Numbered from the stretch's first letter, positions 33,901 through 42,022 are shown. The stretch is DNA of 64,000 nucleotides from VRUE01 sp033856195 (GCA_033856195.1 JAWVFL010000055.1:1-64000), one strand, 5' to 3'. Made by a program: numbers and translations. Notes: a model not told the origin generated them from the letters alone.

Positions 33901-34259
33901 CGGCCGGGGGGGACCGTCTCGGTCGTTTTGCAGACCATCGCCTGGCCTTCGACTTTGCAGTCGGGACCTTCGGAGCCGGGGTCGGAGTTGGCGAAGCTGG
34001 TCACTTTCAGCGGCGTCACCGTCGCGGGCAGCGTCACTTCGACCACGGTGGTCTGGGCGCTGGTCTGGGAGGCGCCGACGTTGGTGGCGGAGACCAGGTA
34101 TTCGCTCGTCGCGCCGGGGGCGAAGGCGCCCGGCATCGGGGTCAGCGTCAGCGCCCAGGCCGGCGCGGCCGCCGCGGCAGCGGCAGCCGGCCAGAGCGCC
34201 CCAAGGGCGCAGAGGGAGAGCGCGGCGGCGAGCGAGGCGAGGAGGCGGCGGCGGCTCAT
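30957..34259 (-). CDS. Very large secreted protein (1100 aa), second gene of a two-gene operon
   Basis: Signal peptide ~1-32 (LLASLAAALSLCALGALWPAAAAAAAAPAWA), then a DUF11-like beta-sandwich (~35-150: YLVSATNVGASQTSAQTTVVEVTLPATV). The rest is ~900 residues of beta-rich sequence with repeated cysteine-bearing units (CTEAELTSQLTPGCPEESQVG; CSEAAIAKARS...DPSCPAASQVGTI; CSLAQIGFEGG...SCPDASKLGTV), at least three variants of one motif. The C terminus is basic (GKGKHRSHRR). Its ATG overlaps the stop of the 1154-aa gene (ATGA), so the two are coupled. I do not recognise a function; an extracellular or cell-surface structural role is likely. Its last codons survive in remnant 2. Confidence 0.85.
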   Translation of the reverse strand: MSRRRLLASLAAALSLCALGALWPAAAAAAAAPAWALTLTPMPGAFAPGATSEYLVSATNVGASQTSAQTTVVEVTLPATVTPLKVTSFANSDPGSEGPDCKVEGQAMVCKTTETVPPGRVLQAAFSVAVPSGLAGQEIEAQASISGGGANSLQASVLTPVQSEPLPFGFLADSSAHLTEEDGSPNFLGGSHPYQATIRFGFPTESIAGKLTGAGHPRDIALALPRGLIGNPAASPVLCTEAELTSQLTPGCPEESQVGVVDVTTLVGEGFGKGGGTVISSDLYSMVPPPGAPAEVATDVAGVGFFVHFLGTVRSDSDYAVEAYTRDLLALTIHPIFNSQAQLWGDPSATAHDGIRGDCRRVGGTCPFEFEDPQPAAFLTAPGDCPGEAPVYEAFADSWEEPGQERRSEFEGTDLAGNPIATEDCGALEFEPTFQSRPTTNLTDTPSGLTFQLHLPQDTDLGSPAKAALRDALVTFPPGMAVNPSQASGLEACSLAQIGFEGGTSFSREPQSCPDASKLGTVEASSPVLVRRNAKHEVEVDPESGEPVPEPLHGAIYLAQPFANPFGKLVATYLVVEDEKTGIVAKLAGEGQLDPQSGQITVSFRENPELPIEDIEVKLFGGARGSLLTPPTCGSHATSADFTPWSAPVPVHQADSFVLAAAAGGGPCPAGEAGMPHAPALRAGTLAPAAGKFSPLLFKLSRSDGSQRMAKIDATLPVGLSAKLAGVGQCSEAAIAKARSREVPNQGAAELADPSCPAASQVGTIVVSAGGGPTPYHTTGNAYLAGPYKGAPLSVVAIASAVAGPFDLGTVAVRSALHLDPETAQARIVSDPLPQIIHGVPVDVRSVSVDTDRPEFTLNPTSCAEKSFGGAVTSALGQIAPIFERFQVGGCSALPFKPKLSARLFGPIHRGGHPRLRAVLTAKPGEANIASLAFTLPHSEFIDQAHFRTICTRVQFKANQCPAGAVYGHVTAYSPLLDYPLEGPVFLRSSVHKLPDAVAALHGPPSQPIALEGAARVDSVKGRLRARVETFPDAPVSKVVVVMQGGKKGLFQNSTNICKNSYRVVVSFVGQNGKAHKISPALEAQCGRGGGKGKHRSHRR

Positions 34260-37200
34260 CGCCCCGCCCCTCGCTCGGCGCTGGCTCGGCGCTGCCTGTG
34301 GTGCTTGTGCTTCCTCTTTTTCACCTGATGTTTCTTGTGCTTCTTGGCTTTTTTGTGAACGGGCTTGGCGACCTCGTTGCCGGGGCCGACGAAGGCCTGG
34401 CTGCTCGGCTGCCCTTCGGCCGGCGGCGCGGGGATCGGCCCGTGGCAGGCCTCGGTGCTCCCGCAGGGGAGGACCGCGACGGGGCTCTGGGCGGCGATGC
34501 CGCCGCCCACCCGGGCGTCATAGGCGTCGAGCAGCTCGTCTTCGTCTTGGCCGACCAGGCCCTCGCGGGTGAAGAAGAAGACGTCATCGCCGCTGGCCGA
34601 GGCGTCGGCGAAGAAGGAGGCGTAGTCGTCTTTACCGGTCGAGATCAGGTAGAGGCAGCCGCCGTTCAGGGGGGAGTAGGAGGGGGAGCCTTCGGTGCAG
34701 CTGCCGCTGCCCGGCGCCTCCCACTCATAGACGTCCTGGCAGGCGGGGAACTCCTGCAGTTCGGTCCCCACCGGCGGGCAGCCCCCCTCGCCGTTGGTGT
34801 CGCTGCTCGCCAGCGCTTCGCTCGTCTCGAAGAAGGCGCGCTCCCCGTCGGCGGAGAGGTTGCGCGAGGCGAGGATCGCCGGCTCGACCGAGCGCAGCGC
34901 CGCGGGCTTGATCGAGCCCAGGGTCGGCCTGCCTTCGGGCGCCTCCCCGCTCGGGGCGCAGCTGATGCAGGTGATCGGCTCCCCTTCGCGGAAGCGGTAG
35001 AGCTCTGAGACGCCTTCGTTGTCATAGGCGGTGAGCTGTTCCTGGGAGCGGAAGAGCAGCGTCTCCCCGCCTTCGCTGAGGAAGGCGGTCTTCTGGGCGT
35101 CGTCGCCGCCGCCGACGCCGGTCGCGGTCGGCGCCCAGTTGGCCGCGTCGTTGCCTCCGCTGGATTCATTCGCGTTCAGCCGCGCGATGAAGCTCGTCGT
35201 CCCTCCGTGCCAGAGGTAGAGGCTGCATTGGCCCTGCGCCCGGCTCAGCGGCCCTTTGCAGCTTCCCGCCTGCGCCGGCCCCGCTCCGTCGAGGTCCGCG
35301 TTGGCGGTGAAGTAGGCGCGCGAGCCGTCCCCCGAGACGCCCACCACGCCTTGCACTTCGGCGCCGTCGCCGGTCGCGACCGGCGCCAGGTCGCCGAGCG
35401 ACCATCCCCCTTCGCCGCTGGGCGCGAAGCGGTAGAGGTCGTTGCCGGGGCTCGGCAGCGTCTCCCCGTCCGTCGACCAGTAGATGTGTTCGGCGTCAAC
35501 GGCGACGCCGCTCGGCGCCCCGTCGAGCTCGATGAATTCTTTTTCAACCGTCGTCGGTTTCGTCACCGCGTCGGGCCATGTCGCGTGCCCGATCGCTTTT
35601 GCCCCCTGCGCCGCCCAGTAGAGGTCTTCGCCCGCCACCGCGATCCCGCGCGGCTGGCTCGTTTCGTCGAGGGCGTGGAGATCCGGAGTCGCTGTCCCGC
35701 CCAGCGGCGCCCGCTGCAGGTATGAGAAGCCGCTGTCCTCGACAAGGGTCCAATAGACGCTCGTCGCGCCTAGCGCCACCCCTTGCGGTGCGAACGATCC
35801 AAAGGTTGGCTGGAATTTCTGCGCCACCCCTTCGCAGTCGGTCTCCGCCCGCCCGATCGACCTGTGGCTCCCGTTGCCCGAGTTTGCCCAGTAGATGAAT
35901 TCTGAGTTCACCGCGATCCCCTGCGGGTTGGAGGCGCCGGTGATGCATTCGGGCTCGACGTTCTCGACGCTTTCCCCTTCGAGGTCGGCGCAGCCGATCG
36001 TGCCCTGCTCGTCTTTGCCGTCGGCCGTGCTGGTCCAGCAGATGCGCCCGGCGCCCACGGCGACGTAGCGGGGGCTGCTGGGGACTTCCTTGGTGATGGT
36101 TTCGAATTCTTCCGACCCGGGGGGGTCTTTTTCGACTTCTTCTTCGACGGTGACCAGTCCGGGTTCAATGAACGCTTCGTCGGGGTCGCTGCCGTCCAGC
36201 CCCGCCCGCCCGATCGTGTTGTCGACCGGGTCGGCCCAGTAGAGGTGTTCGGAGTCAACGGCGACGCCGACCGCGCGCAGGTTCGTAAAGAAGTCCGGTA
36301 AGGGGTCGGACGTGCCGTCGACGTCGGCGCGGCCGATCTTGGGTGCGGGCTGGGGGGGCCCGGTGTTGGCGTCGTCGGTCAGTTTCTCCGGCGAGGTGAA
36401 GAAGGCCGCCGAGGCGTCCGCAGCGGCGCCCATGAAGGCCGCCGGGCGCGGCCCGCCGGGATCGGGCGGCGTGCGCTGGCTCCCCGAGACGTGGATCGTG
36501 CAGGCCCTCTGCGGCTCTTCGCATTTGCCCCCGACGTCGAGCGCGCTCTGCGGTTGGGTCGGGTTGATCCGCATGTAGAGCTGGCCGCTGCCGGCTTCGG
36601 TGAAGAAGACCGAGCCGTCGGCGGCGACGACGTGCTGGTCTTGGCTGTAGTAGTTGCGGGCGGCGCCGCCCTGGCTGAGGTTGGTGGCGCTCGTGCCCAG
36701 CGCCCAGTCATAGGAGCCCCCGAAGGCGCCTTTGGGCAGGGACGCTTCCTCGTTGTCGACGCTGACCAGGGAGACCTCGCCGCTTTCGCGCTCCCAGGCG
36801 TAGACGTTGGAGGCGCCCTCGACTCCTCCCGGGGAGCCGAGGCTAGCCCGCGATTCGAAGACGACCTCCGAGCCTTCCCCGGCGCTGCCGAGGAAGTCAT
36901 AGCGGGCGTTCGGCGCGTAGGGGACGAGCGCCTCGAGTGAGCCGCCGGGGCTCGAGGTGCCGAGCAGCGCCCCTGTTTCCGGGTCGCCGAGCTTGGTCGC
37001 CGAGGAGAAGACCTCCGAGAAGTCGGGCAGCCAGCCGATCACCTGCGCTCGCTGGCCGGCGCTCCCCGGCGGCAGCAGGCCCTGCGTGGACCAGCCGCCG
37101 GCGCTCCGCCTCGCCAGGTAGAGCGGCACTTCCTGGGCACCCACCCCGCCCGGGATCCCCACGGTGCTGCTGAAGGCGATCGCGCCGCCTTCGGGCGGCG

Positions 37201-37720
37201 CCTTTACCTGTCGCACGGTGCCGATCGCATCGCCCCCGTTCTTGTCGACCGGGGAGGCCTGCTCATAGGCGCGGCCGTCGGGCAGGCCCGCCAGCGGGAC
37301 CGCGCGGGTGGCGAAGAGGCGGTCGGGGCCGACGGCTCCACCGTCACCGTTTTCGGCGAGCACGCGAAAGTGGTAGATCGTGCCAGGGCTCAGGCCTTTG
37401 ACGGTGATTTTTTCTGTTACCGGCGAGCTGCCGGACGGGATTTCGCCTTCGGGGACCGGGACGCTCGTGCAGGGGTTGGGGCCGCATTGCGCCGGGCCGT
37501 ACTCGAAGTGGTAGAGGGTGGCTTTGCCGTTGGGGTTGATCGAGGCTTCCAGCGTCGCCGAGCTCGAGGTGACTTCGGAGACGCTGGTGCCAAGGATGGC
37601 CGGCGCCGCTGCGCTCGCTCCGGCCGCGCCGATCGCCAGAGCGGCCAGCGCGATCCCTGCCGTCACGAGAAGCCGGACCCAACTCCCTGCCGTTCCCTGC
37701 CTTCGCTGCCCTGTCTTCAC
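34256..37720 (-). CDS. Very large secreted protein (1154 aa) with fibronectin-like and beta-propeller segments
   Basis: GTG start, signal peptide ~1-38. A fibronectin type III-like domain follows (~40-128: ATLEASINPNGKATLYHFEYGP ... LSPGTIYHFRVLAENGDG), then LPDGRAYEQASPVDKNGGDAIG. The middle has repeated GVAVDSEHLYWAD / GIAVNSEFIYWANSGNG / GVAVDAEHIYWSTDGE units, the YWTD/NHL-type blade pattern of a beta-propeller. The C-terminal ~35 residues are Lys/His-rich (HKKAKKHKKHQVKKRKHKHH). Such tails can bind anionic wall polymers. It is first in an operon with the 1100-aa gene and sits downstream of a family A gene and its palindrome. Function unknown. Two collapsed copies lie at 27595-28078 and 29090-29610. 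Confidence 0.87.
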   Translation of the reverse strand: MKTGQRRQGTAGSWVRLLVTAGIALAALAIGAAGASAAAPAILGTSVSEVTSSSATLEASINPNGKATLYHFEYGPAQCGPNPCTSVPVPEGEIPSGSSPVTEKITVKGLSPGTIYHFRVLAENGDGGAVGPDRLFATRAVPLAGLPDGRAYEQASPVDKNGGDAIGTVRQVKAPPEGGAIAFSSTVGIPGGVGAQEVPLYLARRSAGGWSTQGLLPPGSAGQRAQVIGWLPDFSEVFSSATKLGDPETGALLGTSSPGGSLEALVPYAPNARYDFLGSAGEGSEVVFESRASLGSPGGVEGASNVYAWERESGEVSLVSVDNEEASLPKGAFGGSYDWALGTSATNLSQGGAARNYYSQDQHVVAADGSVFFTEAGSGQLYMRINPTQPQSALDVGGKCEEPQRACTIHVSGSQRTPPDPGGPRPAAFMGAAADASAAFFTSPEKLTDDANTGPPQPAPKIGRADVDGTSDPLPDFFTNLRAVGVAVDSEHLYWADPVDNTIGRAGLDGSDPDEAFIEPGLVTVEEEVEKDPPGSEEFETITKEVPSSPRYVAVGAGRICWTSTADGKDEQGTIGCADLEGESVENVEPECITGASNPQGIAVNSEFIYWANSGNGSHRSIGRAETDCEGVAQKFQPTFGSFAPQGVALGATSVYWTLVEDSGFSYLQRAPLGGTATPDLHALDETSQPRGIAVAGEDLYWAAQGAKAIGHATWPDAVTKPTTVEKEFIELDGAPSGVAVDAEHIYWSTDGETLPSPGNDLYRFAPSGEGGWSLGDLAPVATGDGAEVQGVVGVSGDGSRAYFTANADLDGAGPAQAGSCKGPLSRAQGQCSLYLWHGGTTSFIARLNANESSGGNDAANWAPTATGVGGGDDAQKTAFLSEGGETLLFRSQEQLTAYDNEGVSELYRFREGEPITCISCAPSGEAPEGRPTLGSIKPAALRSVEPAILASRNLSADGERAFFETSEALASSDTNGEGGCPPVGTELQEFPACQDVYEWEAPGSGSCTEGSPSYSPLNGGCLYLISTGKDDYASFFADASASGDDVFFFTREGLVGQDEDELLDAYDARVGGGIAAQSPVAVLPCGSTEACHGPIPAPPAEGQPSSQAFVGPGNEVAKPVHKKAKKHKKHQVKKRKHKHHRQRRASAERGAGR

Positions 37721-37755
37721 CTCTGCCCCATTTCTTCCCTGTCCCTGGCTTTTGG

Positions 37756-37787
37756 CTCACACGGGCCGCATATGCGGCCCGTGTGAG
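37756..37787. terminator. 32-bp perfect palindrome (family A terminator)
   Basis: Same sequence as at 29644-29675, placed between family A copy 3 and the downstream 1154-aa gene. It should end family A transcripts and insulate, or set the level of, the large-protein operon. Confidence 0.75.
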
Positions 37788-37830
37788 TTGCTTCTTGCTT
37801 CTGACTACTACCTACGCTTGCGTCATGCGG

Positions 37831-38538
37831 TTAGTTGGCGTGACCAGCGAAGGTCAGCCCGGCGTGTGCGCCTGTAAGGAATGCCCAAGCGCTGCCGTCG
37901 ATCGTCGCGGGGTTGGAGCCGAACAGCAGTGCGGTTAACGGCCCTTGTTCAAATAAATGTTTGACCAGGTCAACTAAGCCTTCGTTTTTGCAGTCTTTGA
38001 TGAAGGCTTTGCCGGTGATGGGGAATTTGTTGCCGATCGCGCACAGGACGCCCAGTTCGACCGTGACGAAGGTCCCGCCCGCTACCGGTTTCAGTTCGAC
38101 CAGCTCGTCTTTAACCGTGGGCGATAATTCGTGTAACTTGATTAACCCTTCGAGGGCTTCGGTTTCGATTAACCCAGCCACCGCGCCCGGTGATTTCGGT
38201 TTGCAGTTGTTAGCATGGGCACCGCCGTTCAGTGAGGTCGCGCATCCTTCGTAGTGGATTTTGCCCGTCGCCCGGCCTAATTCGTGCAGTTTCGCGCCGA
38301 CGAATTTAATGGTTGTGCATAAGATTGCGACTGCCGACCCGCCCACTGTGGTTAAGAGCGTGGTTACTGCAGAATCGGCTTCCGCGTTGATGTTGGGTAA
38401 TAAACTCCCGATGTTCGCGCCGCTGACTAACCAGAAAGCGTTTAGTTCCGCATGGGCCGCGGTCGTGCCGAAGGCCATCAGGCCGAGCACGATCGCGCAG
38501 AGGCCCATCAGCCTCGATGCCTTGAATGCTTTTCTCAT
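37831..38538 (-). CDS. Family A secreted protein (copy 3)
   Basis: 235 aa from the MRKAFKASRLMGLCAIVLGLMAFGTTAAHA signal peptide; an upstream in-frame ATG at 38556 adds six residues but would cover the GAGAGG ribosome binding site. It has the same domain and four cysteines (VAILC, EGC, NNCKPKSPG, GVLCAIGNKF) as copies 1 and 2. It is TTA-rich like them (TTA precedes ARG-SER-like turns such as GLVDL, LIKLH, GLIET). It is the first gene of the series copy 3 - palindrome - 1154 aa - 1100 aa. Confidence 0.87.
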   Translation of the reverse strand: MRKAFKASRLMGLCAIVLGLMAFGTTAAHAELNAFWLVSGANIGSLLPNINAEADSAVTTLLTTVGGSAVAILCTTIKFVGAKLHELGRATGKIHYEGCATSLNGGAHANNCKPKSPGAVAGLIETEALEGLIKLHELSPTVKDELVELKPVAGGTFVTVELGVLCAIGNKFPITGKAFIKDCKNEGLVDLVKHLFEQGPLTALLFGSNPATIDGSAWAFLTGAHAGLTFAGHAN

Positions 38539-38711
38539 CTCAATGCCTCTCATCATCTTTGGTTACGGTTTCTTGTCGCGGCCGGGACCTCACGGCGAGA
38601 CGCCGAGCGGAACCCTTGCCGCGCGAGCCATCGTCCCACCGCCCCCCCGCCGCGAGCAAGTTTTGGGCCCCAATGTTTTCTATCTCGCCGCGCAGCCGCG
38701 ACCGCGGTCAG

Positions 38712-38743
38712 CTCACACGGGCCGCGGATGCGGCCCGTGTGAG
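38712..38743. terminator. Near-perfect family A palindrome
   Basis: CTCACACGGGCCGC, 4-nt GGAT, then the reverse complement. It lies 3' of the broken copy at 38781-39490 and differs from the 32-bp perfect palindromes only in the centre. Confidence 0.7.
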
Positions 38744-38780
38744 AGATCCTGGCTTCTACGCCTCTGCTTGGGGCGCGCCG

Positions 38781-39490
38781 CTAGGCGGCGTGGCCGGCGA
38801 AGGTCATCCCTTCGTGTGCGCCGACGAGGAACATCCAGAAGCTGCCATCGATCGTCATTGGATTGGTGCCGAGCAGTAACGCGCTTAACGGCCCTTCTTC
38901 GAATAAGTGTTCGACCTTGTCGACTAAGCCATCGTCTTTGCAGTCTTTGAAGAAGAATTTGCCCGTGATGTCGAATTTGTTGCCGACTGCGCACAGGGCA
39001 CCCAGTTCGAGCGTTAAAAGATCGTGCCCGTTACCGGTTTCATTCGAGCAGCTCGTCTTTTTTCCCACCTTCTAATTCGTGTAACTTGAGTAACCCTTCG
39101 AAGGGCGTTGGTTTCGATTAACCCAGCTGCCGCGCCGGGGAGTGCGGTTTGCAGTTGTTAGCCGGTGTGCCGGTTTTGTTCAGGACGGTGACGCAAGTGT
39201 TGTAGTGGATTTTGCCCGTCGCCCTGCCTAATTCGTGCAGCTTTGCGCCCTTGAAACTAATTTCTAAGCATAAGATTTCGATCGGCGTCGAGCCGACTTT
39301 GGTTAAGATGGTGATATGTATAGTGTCGCTTTTCGCGTTGATTGAGGGTAATAAGCTCCCGATGTTCACGCCGTTTGACTAACCAGAAAGCCCCCGGTTC
39401 CGCTTGGGCCGCGGTCGCGCCAAAGGCCATCAGGCCGAGCACGAACGCAAGAAGGCCCATCAGCCTTGACACTTTGAATGCTTTCCTCAT
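38781..39490 (-). pseudogene. Broken family A gene with several frameshifts
   Basis: Starts MRKAFKVSRLMGLLAFVLGLMAFGATAAQAEPGAFWLV, then one extra A (near 39375) shifts the frame. The middle continues in another frame (MNIGSLLPSINAKSDTIHITILTKVG ... NNCKPHSP), and a third frame gives the C-terminal part (ELGALCAVGNKFDITGKFFFKDC ... EGMTFAGHAA). All four Cys positions can still be found, so the damage is recent. Confidence 0.85.
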
Positions 39491-39605
39491 CTCAATGCCT
39501 CTCATATCTGTAGGTGCGGTTGCGCGGCGGCAGCCGGTGCTGCCGCCCCGGGATGCTCTCACCACGAATCTCGCCGCCAAATTAAGATCGTGTATGACAA
39601 CAAGT
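39491..39605 (-). promoter_or_regulatory. Conserved promoter and structured leader (in front of the broken copy)
   Basis: Same order as at 30426-30540: TTGTTGTCATACACGATC, TTAATTTGGCGGCGAG, GGTGAGAGC, a perfect 9-bp hairpin GGCGGCAGC/GCTGCCGCC (39525-39547), then GCAACCG and GAGAGG. The hairpin is better here than in the other copies although the gene is dead. Confidence 0.6.
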
Positions 39606-39907
39606 GGTAATTGGCGGAGGTGTTCGCAGAGCATCGGCTAAAAAAAGCAGTGGTAGCTTCCTCCTCGGTCTCGCCTGACCGCAGGCGATGAGAGCTCGGC
39701 AGGCGCGGGCGTTGCCGTAGATCTCCGTACCGTGTCCTCCTTGATCTGGTGCCAACGTCTCCGTCCTTCAACGGAGTCCGGGACTGAAAATGCTCAGCAG
39801 GAGTCTGAGTACTATGCAAACGACAAGCTATGTGAAACTATAAATCTAGGCTCCTCGCTAGAAGCCGTCGTTTCAGTCCATCGAGCAAAGAGACAGGAGA
39901 TCAGATC
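39606..39907. other. Intergenic region upstream of the family B cluster
   Basis: ~300 bp between divergent genes. I see an imperfect hairpin-prone sequence (CTCGCCTGACCGCAGGCGATGAG at ~39675) and a GGAG ribosome binding site just before 39908; no gene. Confidence 0.5.
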
Positions 39908-40801
39908 ATGCAAAAGCATCGTATGAGGGTGGCGAGCGCGGCGCTTGCCGCGCTCGCGCTTGCCGCGCTCGTCCTCGCCGGCTCCGCATCGGCAAAACTG
40001 CCCGGAGAGTGGGCCAGGTTCGCCCCCTGCCCCTACAAAAACCCCGAAGCGTCGAAATGCATCCTGGCGACGACGGTCGGCGGCGAAGTCGTGCTGGGAT
40101 CGAAGAAAGTGCCGATCGTCAACCCGGCCGTCCTGCAGGGCGCCTACACCGAAGGCGATGCGTCAGGCAACTCCAAATTTCTCGCCCCGACCAGCGGCCC
40201 GGCGCTCTCCAAAGCGCCCCAGCCGGTCCCCGGGGGCTTGGCCGGTCTTGTCAACTGCAAAGAAATCAGCAACTTCCTGCTGCGCGTCAGCTGTGAAGTC
40301 ACCTTCGAAAACGGCGTCACCGGCCTCAACTCGACGCTTGAGCTGGCAAGGCCTGCCACTGAGATCGTCGTCAACGAAAACAACCTCGCTGGCGAAACAG
40401 GCACCGCACTGAAACTGCCGATCAAGATCCACCTGGAAAACCCGTTCCTAGGTAGCTCCTGCTACGTCGGTTCCTCGAGCTCGCCGATCTACTGGAACCT
40501 GACCAGTGGCACGACCAGCCCGCCGCCGCCCAATAAACCGATCAAAGGCACGGCCGGGGCACTCGAATTCCTCGAAGAAGGCAGCATCCTCGAAACCAAA
40601 GGCACCAAACTGGTCGACAACGCTTGGGCGGCGCCAGGAGTCAACGGCTGTGGGGGCATTTTCTCCCTCATCCTCAACCCGATCATCAACTCGGCCGCCG
40701 GCTTGCCCGCCGCGGCCGGCAGGAATACCGCCATCCTGGTCAACAACACCTTCATCGCCTCGGCGCTGGCGGTGAATTTCATCAACGAAGAAAACCCATA
40801 A
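39908..40801 (+). CDS. Family B secreted protein (copy 1)
   Basis: 297 aa. Signal peptide MQKHRMRVASAALAALALAALVLAGSASA, then a ~265-residue domain beginning GEWARFAPCPYKNPEASKC, with cysteines in NCKEIS, SCEVTF, GSSCYVGSSSSPIYWNLTSG and NGCGG. I do not recognise it. Codons favour AAA and GAA over AAG and GAG, unlike the 44-64 kb genes, but TTA is not used. It is first of three tandem paralogues, each with its own ribosome binding site; copies 1 and 2 are followed by perfect hairpins, so each may be a separate transcription unit. Confidence 0.85.
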   Translation: MQKHRMRVASAALAALALAALVLAGSASAKLPGEWARFAPCPYKNPEASKCILATTVGGEVVLGSKKVPIVNPAVLQGAYTEGDASGNSKFLAPTSGPALSKAPQPVPGGLAGLVNCKEISNFLLRVSCEVTFENGVTGLNSTLELARPATEIVVNENNLAGETGTALKLPIKIHLENPFLGSSCYVGSSSSPIYWNLTSGTTSPPPPNKPIKGTAGALEFLEEGSILETKGTKLVDNAWAAPGVNGCGGIFSLILNPIINSAAGLPAAAGRNTAILVNNTFIASALAVNFINEENP

Positions 40802-40827
40802 AGGGGTTCAACCAGATCGTGAACAGT

Positions 40828-40857
40828 CAGGCTCCGGGGCAGAAGCCCCGGAGCCTG
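40828..40857 (+). terminator. Terminator of family B copy 1
   Basis: Perfect 13-bp stem CAGGCTCCGGGGC / GCCCCGGAGCCTG with AGAA loop, 26 bp after the stop. Confidence 0.8.
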
Positions 40858-41025
40858 ATCTCGTCGAGCCTCTCGAGGCTGCCTGGCCTCCCGCCCATGG
40901 CGGGATAGAAAACATTCGAGCTCAAAACTTGATCGGCAGGGGCCGAGATGGGACCGTCTCGGATGGCGGAAGCGCAACCTTCCGCCATCTAACGCAGGAA
41001 TGCAAATCACCATCGAGAGGGAAAT

Positions 41026-41925
41026 ATGACAACGCAACTCAGCAGGGGGAGGGTGGCGTGCACGGCACTGCTCCTCGTTGCCCTTGCCGTGCTCGGCCTC
41101 ACCGGCTCCGCGTCGGCAAAACTGCCCGGCGAGTGGGCCAGGTTCGCCCCCTGCCCCTACAAAAACCCCGAAGCGTCGAAATGCCTCTTGGCGACGACGG
41201 TTGGCGGTGAAGTCGTGCTGGGATCCAAGACGGTACCGATCGTCAAACCAGCCGTCCTGCAGGGCGCCTACACCGAAGGCGATGCGGAAGGATACTCCAA
41301 ATTCCTCGCCCCGACCAGCGGCCCGGCGCTCTCCAAAGCGCCCCAGCCGGTACCCGGCGGCTTGGCCGGCTTGGTCAACTGCAAAGAAATCAGCAACTTC
41401 ATCCTCAGGACGTCGTGCGAATGGACGCTCGAAAACGGCCTCACCGGAGTGAACGCCACCCTCGAACTGGCAAGGCCCGCCACCGAGATCGTCGTCAACG
41501 AAAACAACCTTGGCGGCGAGCTGGGAACGGCGCTGAAACTGCCGGTCAAGATCCACCTGGAAAACCCGTTCCTAGGTAGCTCCTGCTACGTCGGCTCCTC
41601 GAGCTCGCCGATCTACTGGAACCTGACCAGCGGCGTCACCAAACCGCCGCCGCCCAACAAACCGATCGAAGGTACGGCCGGTGAACTCGAATTCCTCGAA
41701 GAAGGCAGCATCCTCGAAACCAAAGGCACCGTCCTGGTAGACAACGCTTGGGAAGCACCGGGCGCCAGCGGTTGCGGGGGACTGCTCTCCCTGATCCTCG
41801 ACCCGGTCGTCAACGTCTCGGCTGGCCTGCCCGCTGCGGCTGGCAAAAACACGGCAATCCTTGACAATGACACTTTCATTGCCTCGGCCCTCGCCGTCGC
41901 CTTCATCGACGAAGAAAACCCCTAG
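41026..41925 (+). CDS. Family B secreted protein (copy 2)
   Basis: 299 aa, signal peptide ending LTGSASA. It is very similar to copy 1 throughout (WARFAPCPYKNPEASKC, LVNCKEISNF, GSSCYVGSSSSPIYWNLTSG), and DNA identity is also high, so the duplication is recent. It differs mainly in the middle Cys segment (RTSCEWTLENGLTGVNA) and the C terminus. AGAGGG lies before the ATG. Probably exported; unknown role. Confidence 0.85.
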   Translation: MTTQLSRGRVACTALLLVALAVLGLTGSASAKLPGEWARFAPCPYKNPEASKCLLATTVGGEVVLGSKTVPIVKPAVLQGAYTEGDAEGYSKFLAPTSGPALSKAPQPVPGGLAGLVNCKEISNFILRTSCEWTLENGLTGVNATLELARPATEIVVNENNLGGELGTALKLPVKIHLENPFLGSSCYVGSSSSPIYWNLTSGVTKPPPPNKPIEGTAGELEFLEEGSILETKGTVLVDNAWEAPGASGCGGLLSLILDPVVNVSAGLPAAAGKNTAILDNDTFIASALAVAFIDEENP

Positions 41926-41947
41926 GAATTGCTCGATAACAGCATCT

Positions 41948-41982
41948 GCAAGGCGCCGGAGCTCTCAGCTCCGGCGCCTTGC
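41948..41982 (+). terminator. Terminator of family B copy 2
   Basis: Perfect 16-bp stem (GCAAGGCGCCGGAGCT and its complement) with CTC loop, 22 bp after the stop. Its sequence is unrelated to the copy 1 terminator although the genes are close paralogues. Confidence 0.8.
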
Positions 41983-42022
41983 TCGGTAGACATCCGTAAC
42001 TCAAAGTGAGAGGAGTCAGAGG

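Noticed and set aside
22994..38743. CRISPR-like array from the repeated palindromes
   Set aside because: The repeats are kilobases apart, each behind a gene, with no regular spacers or cas genes.
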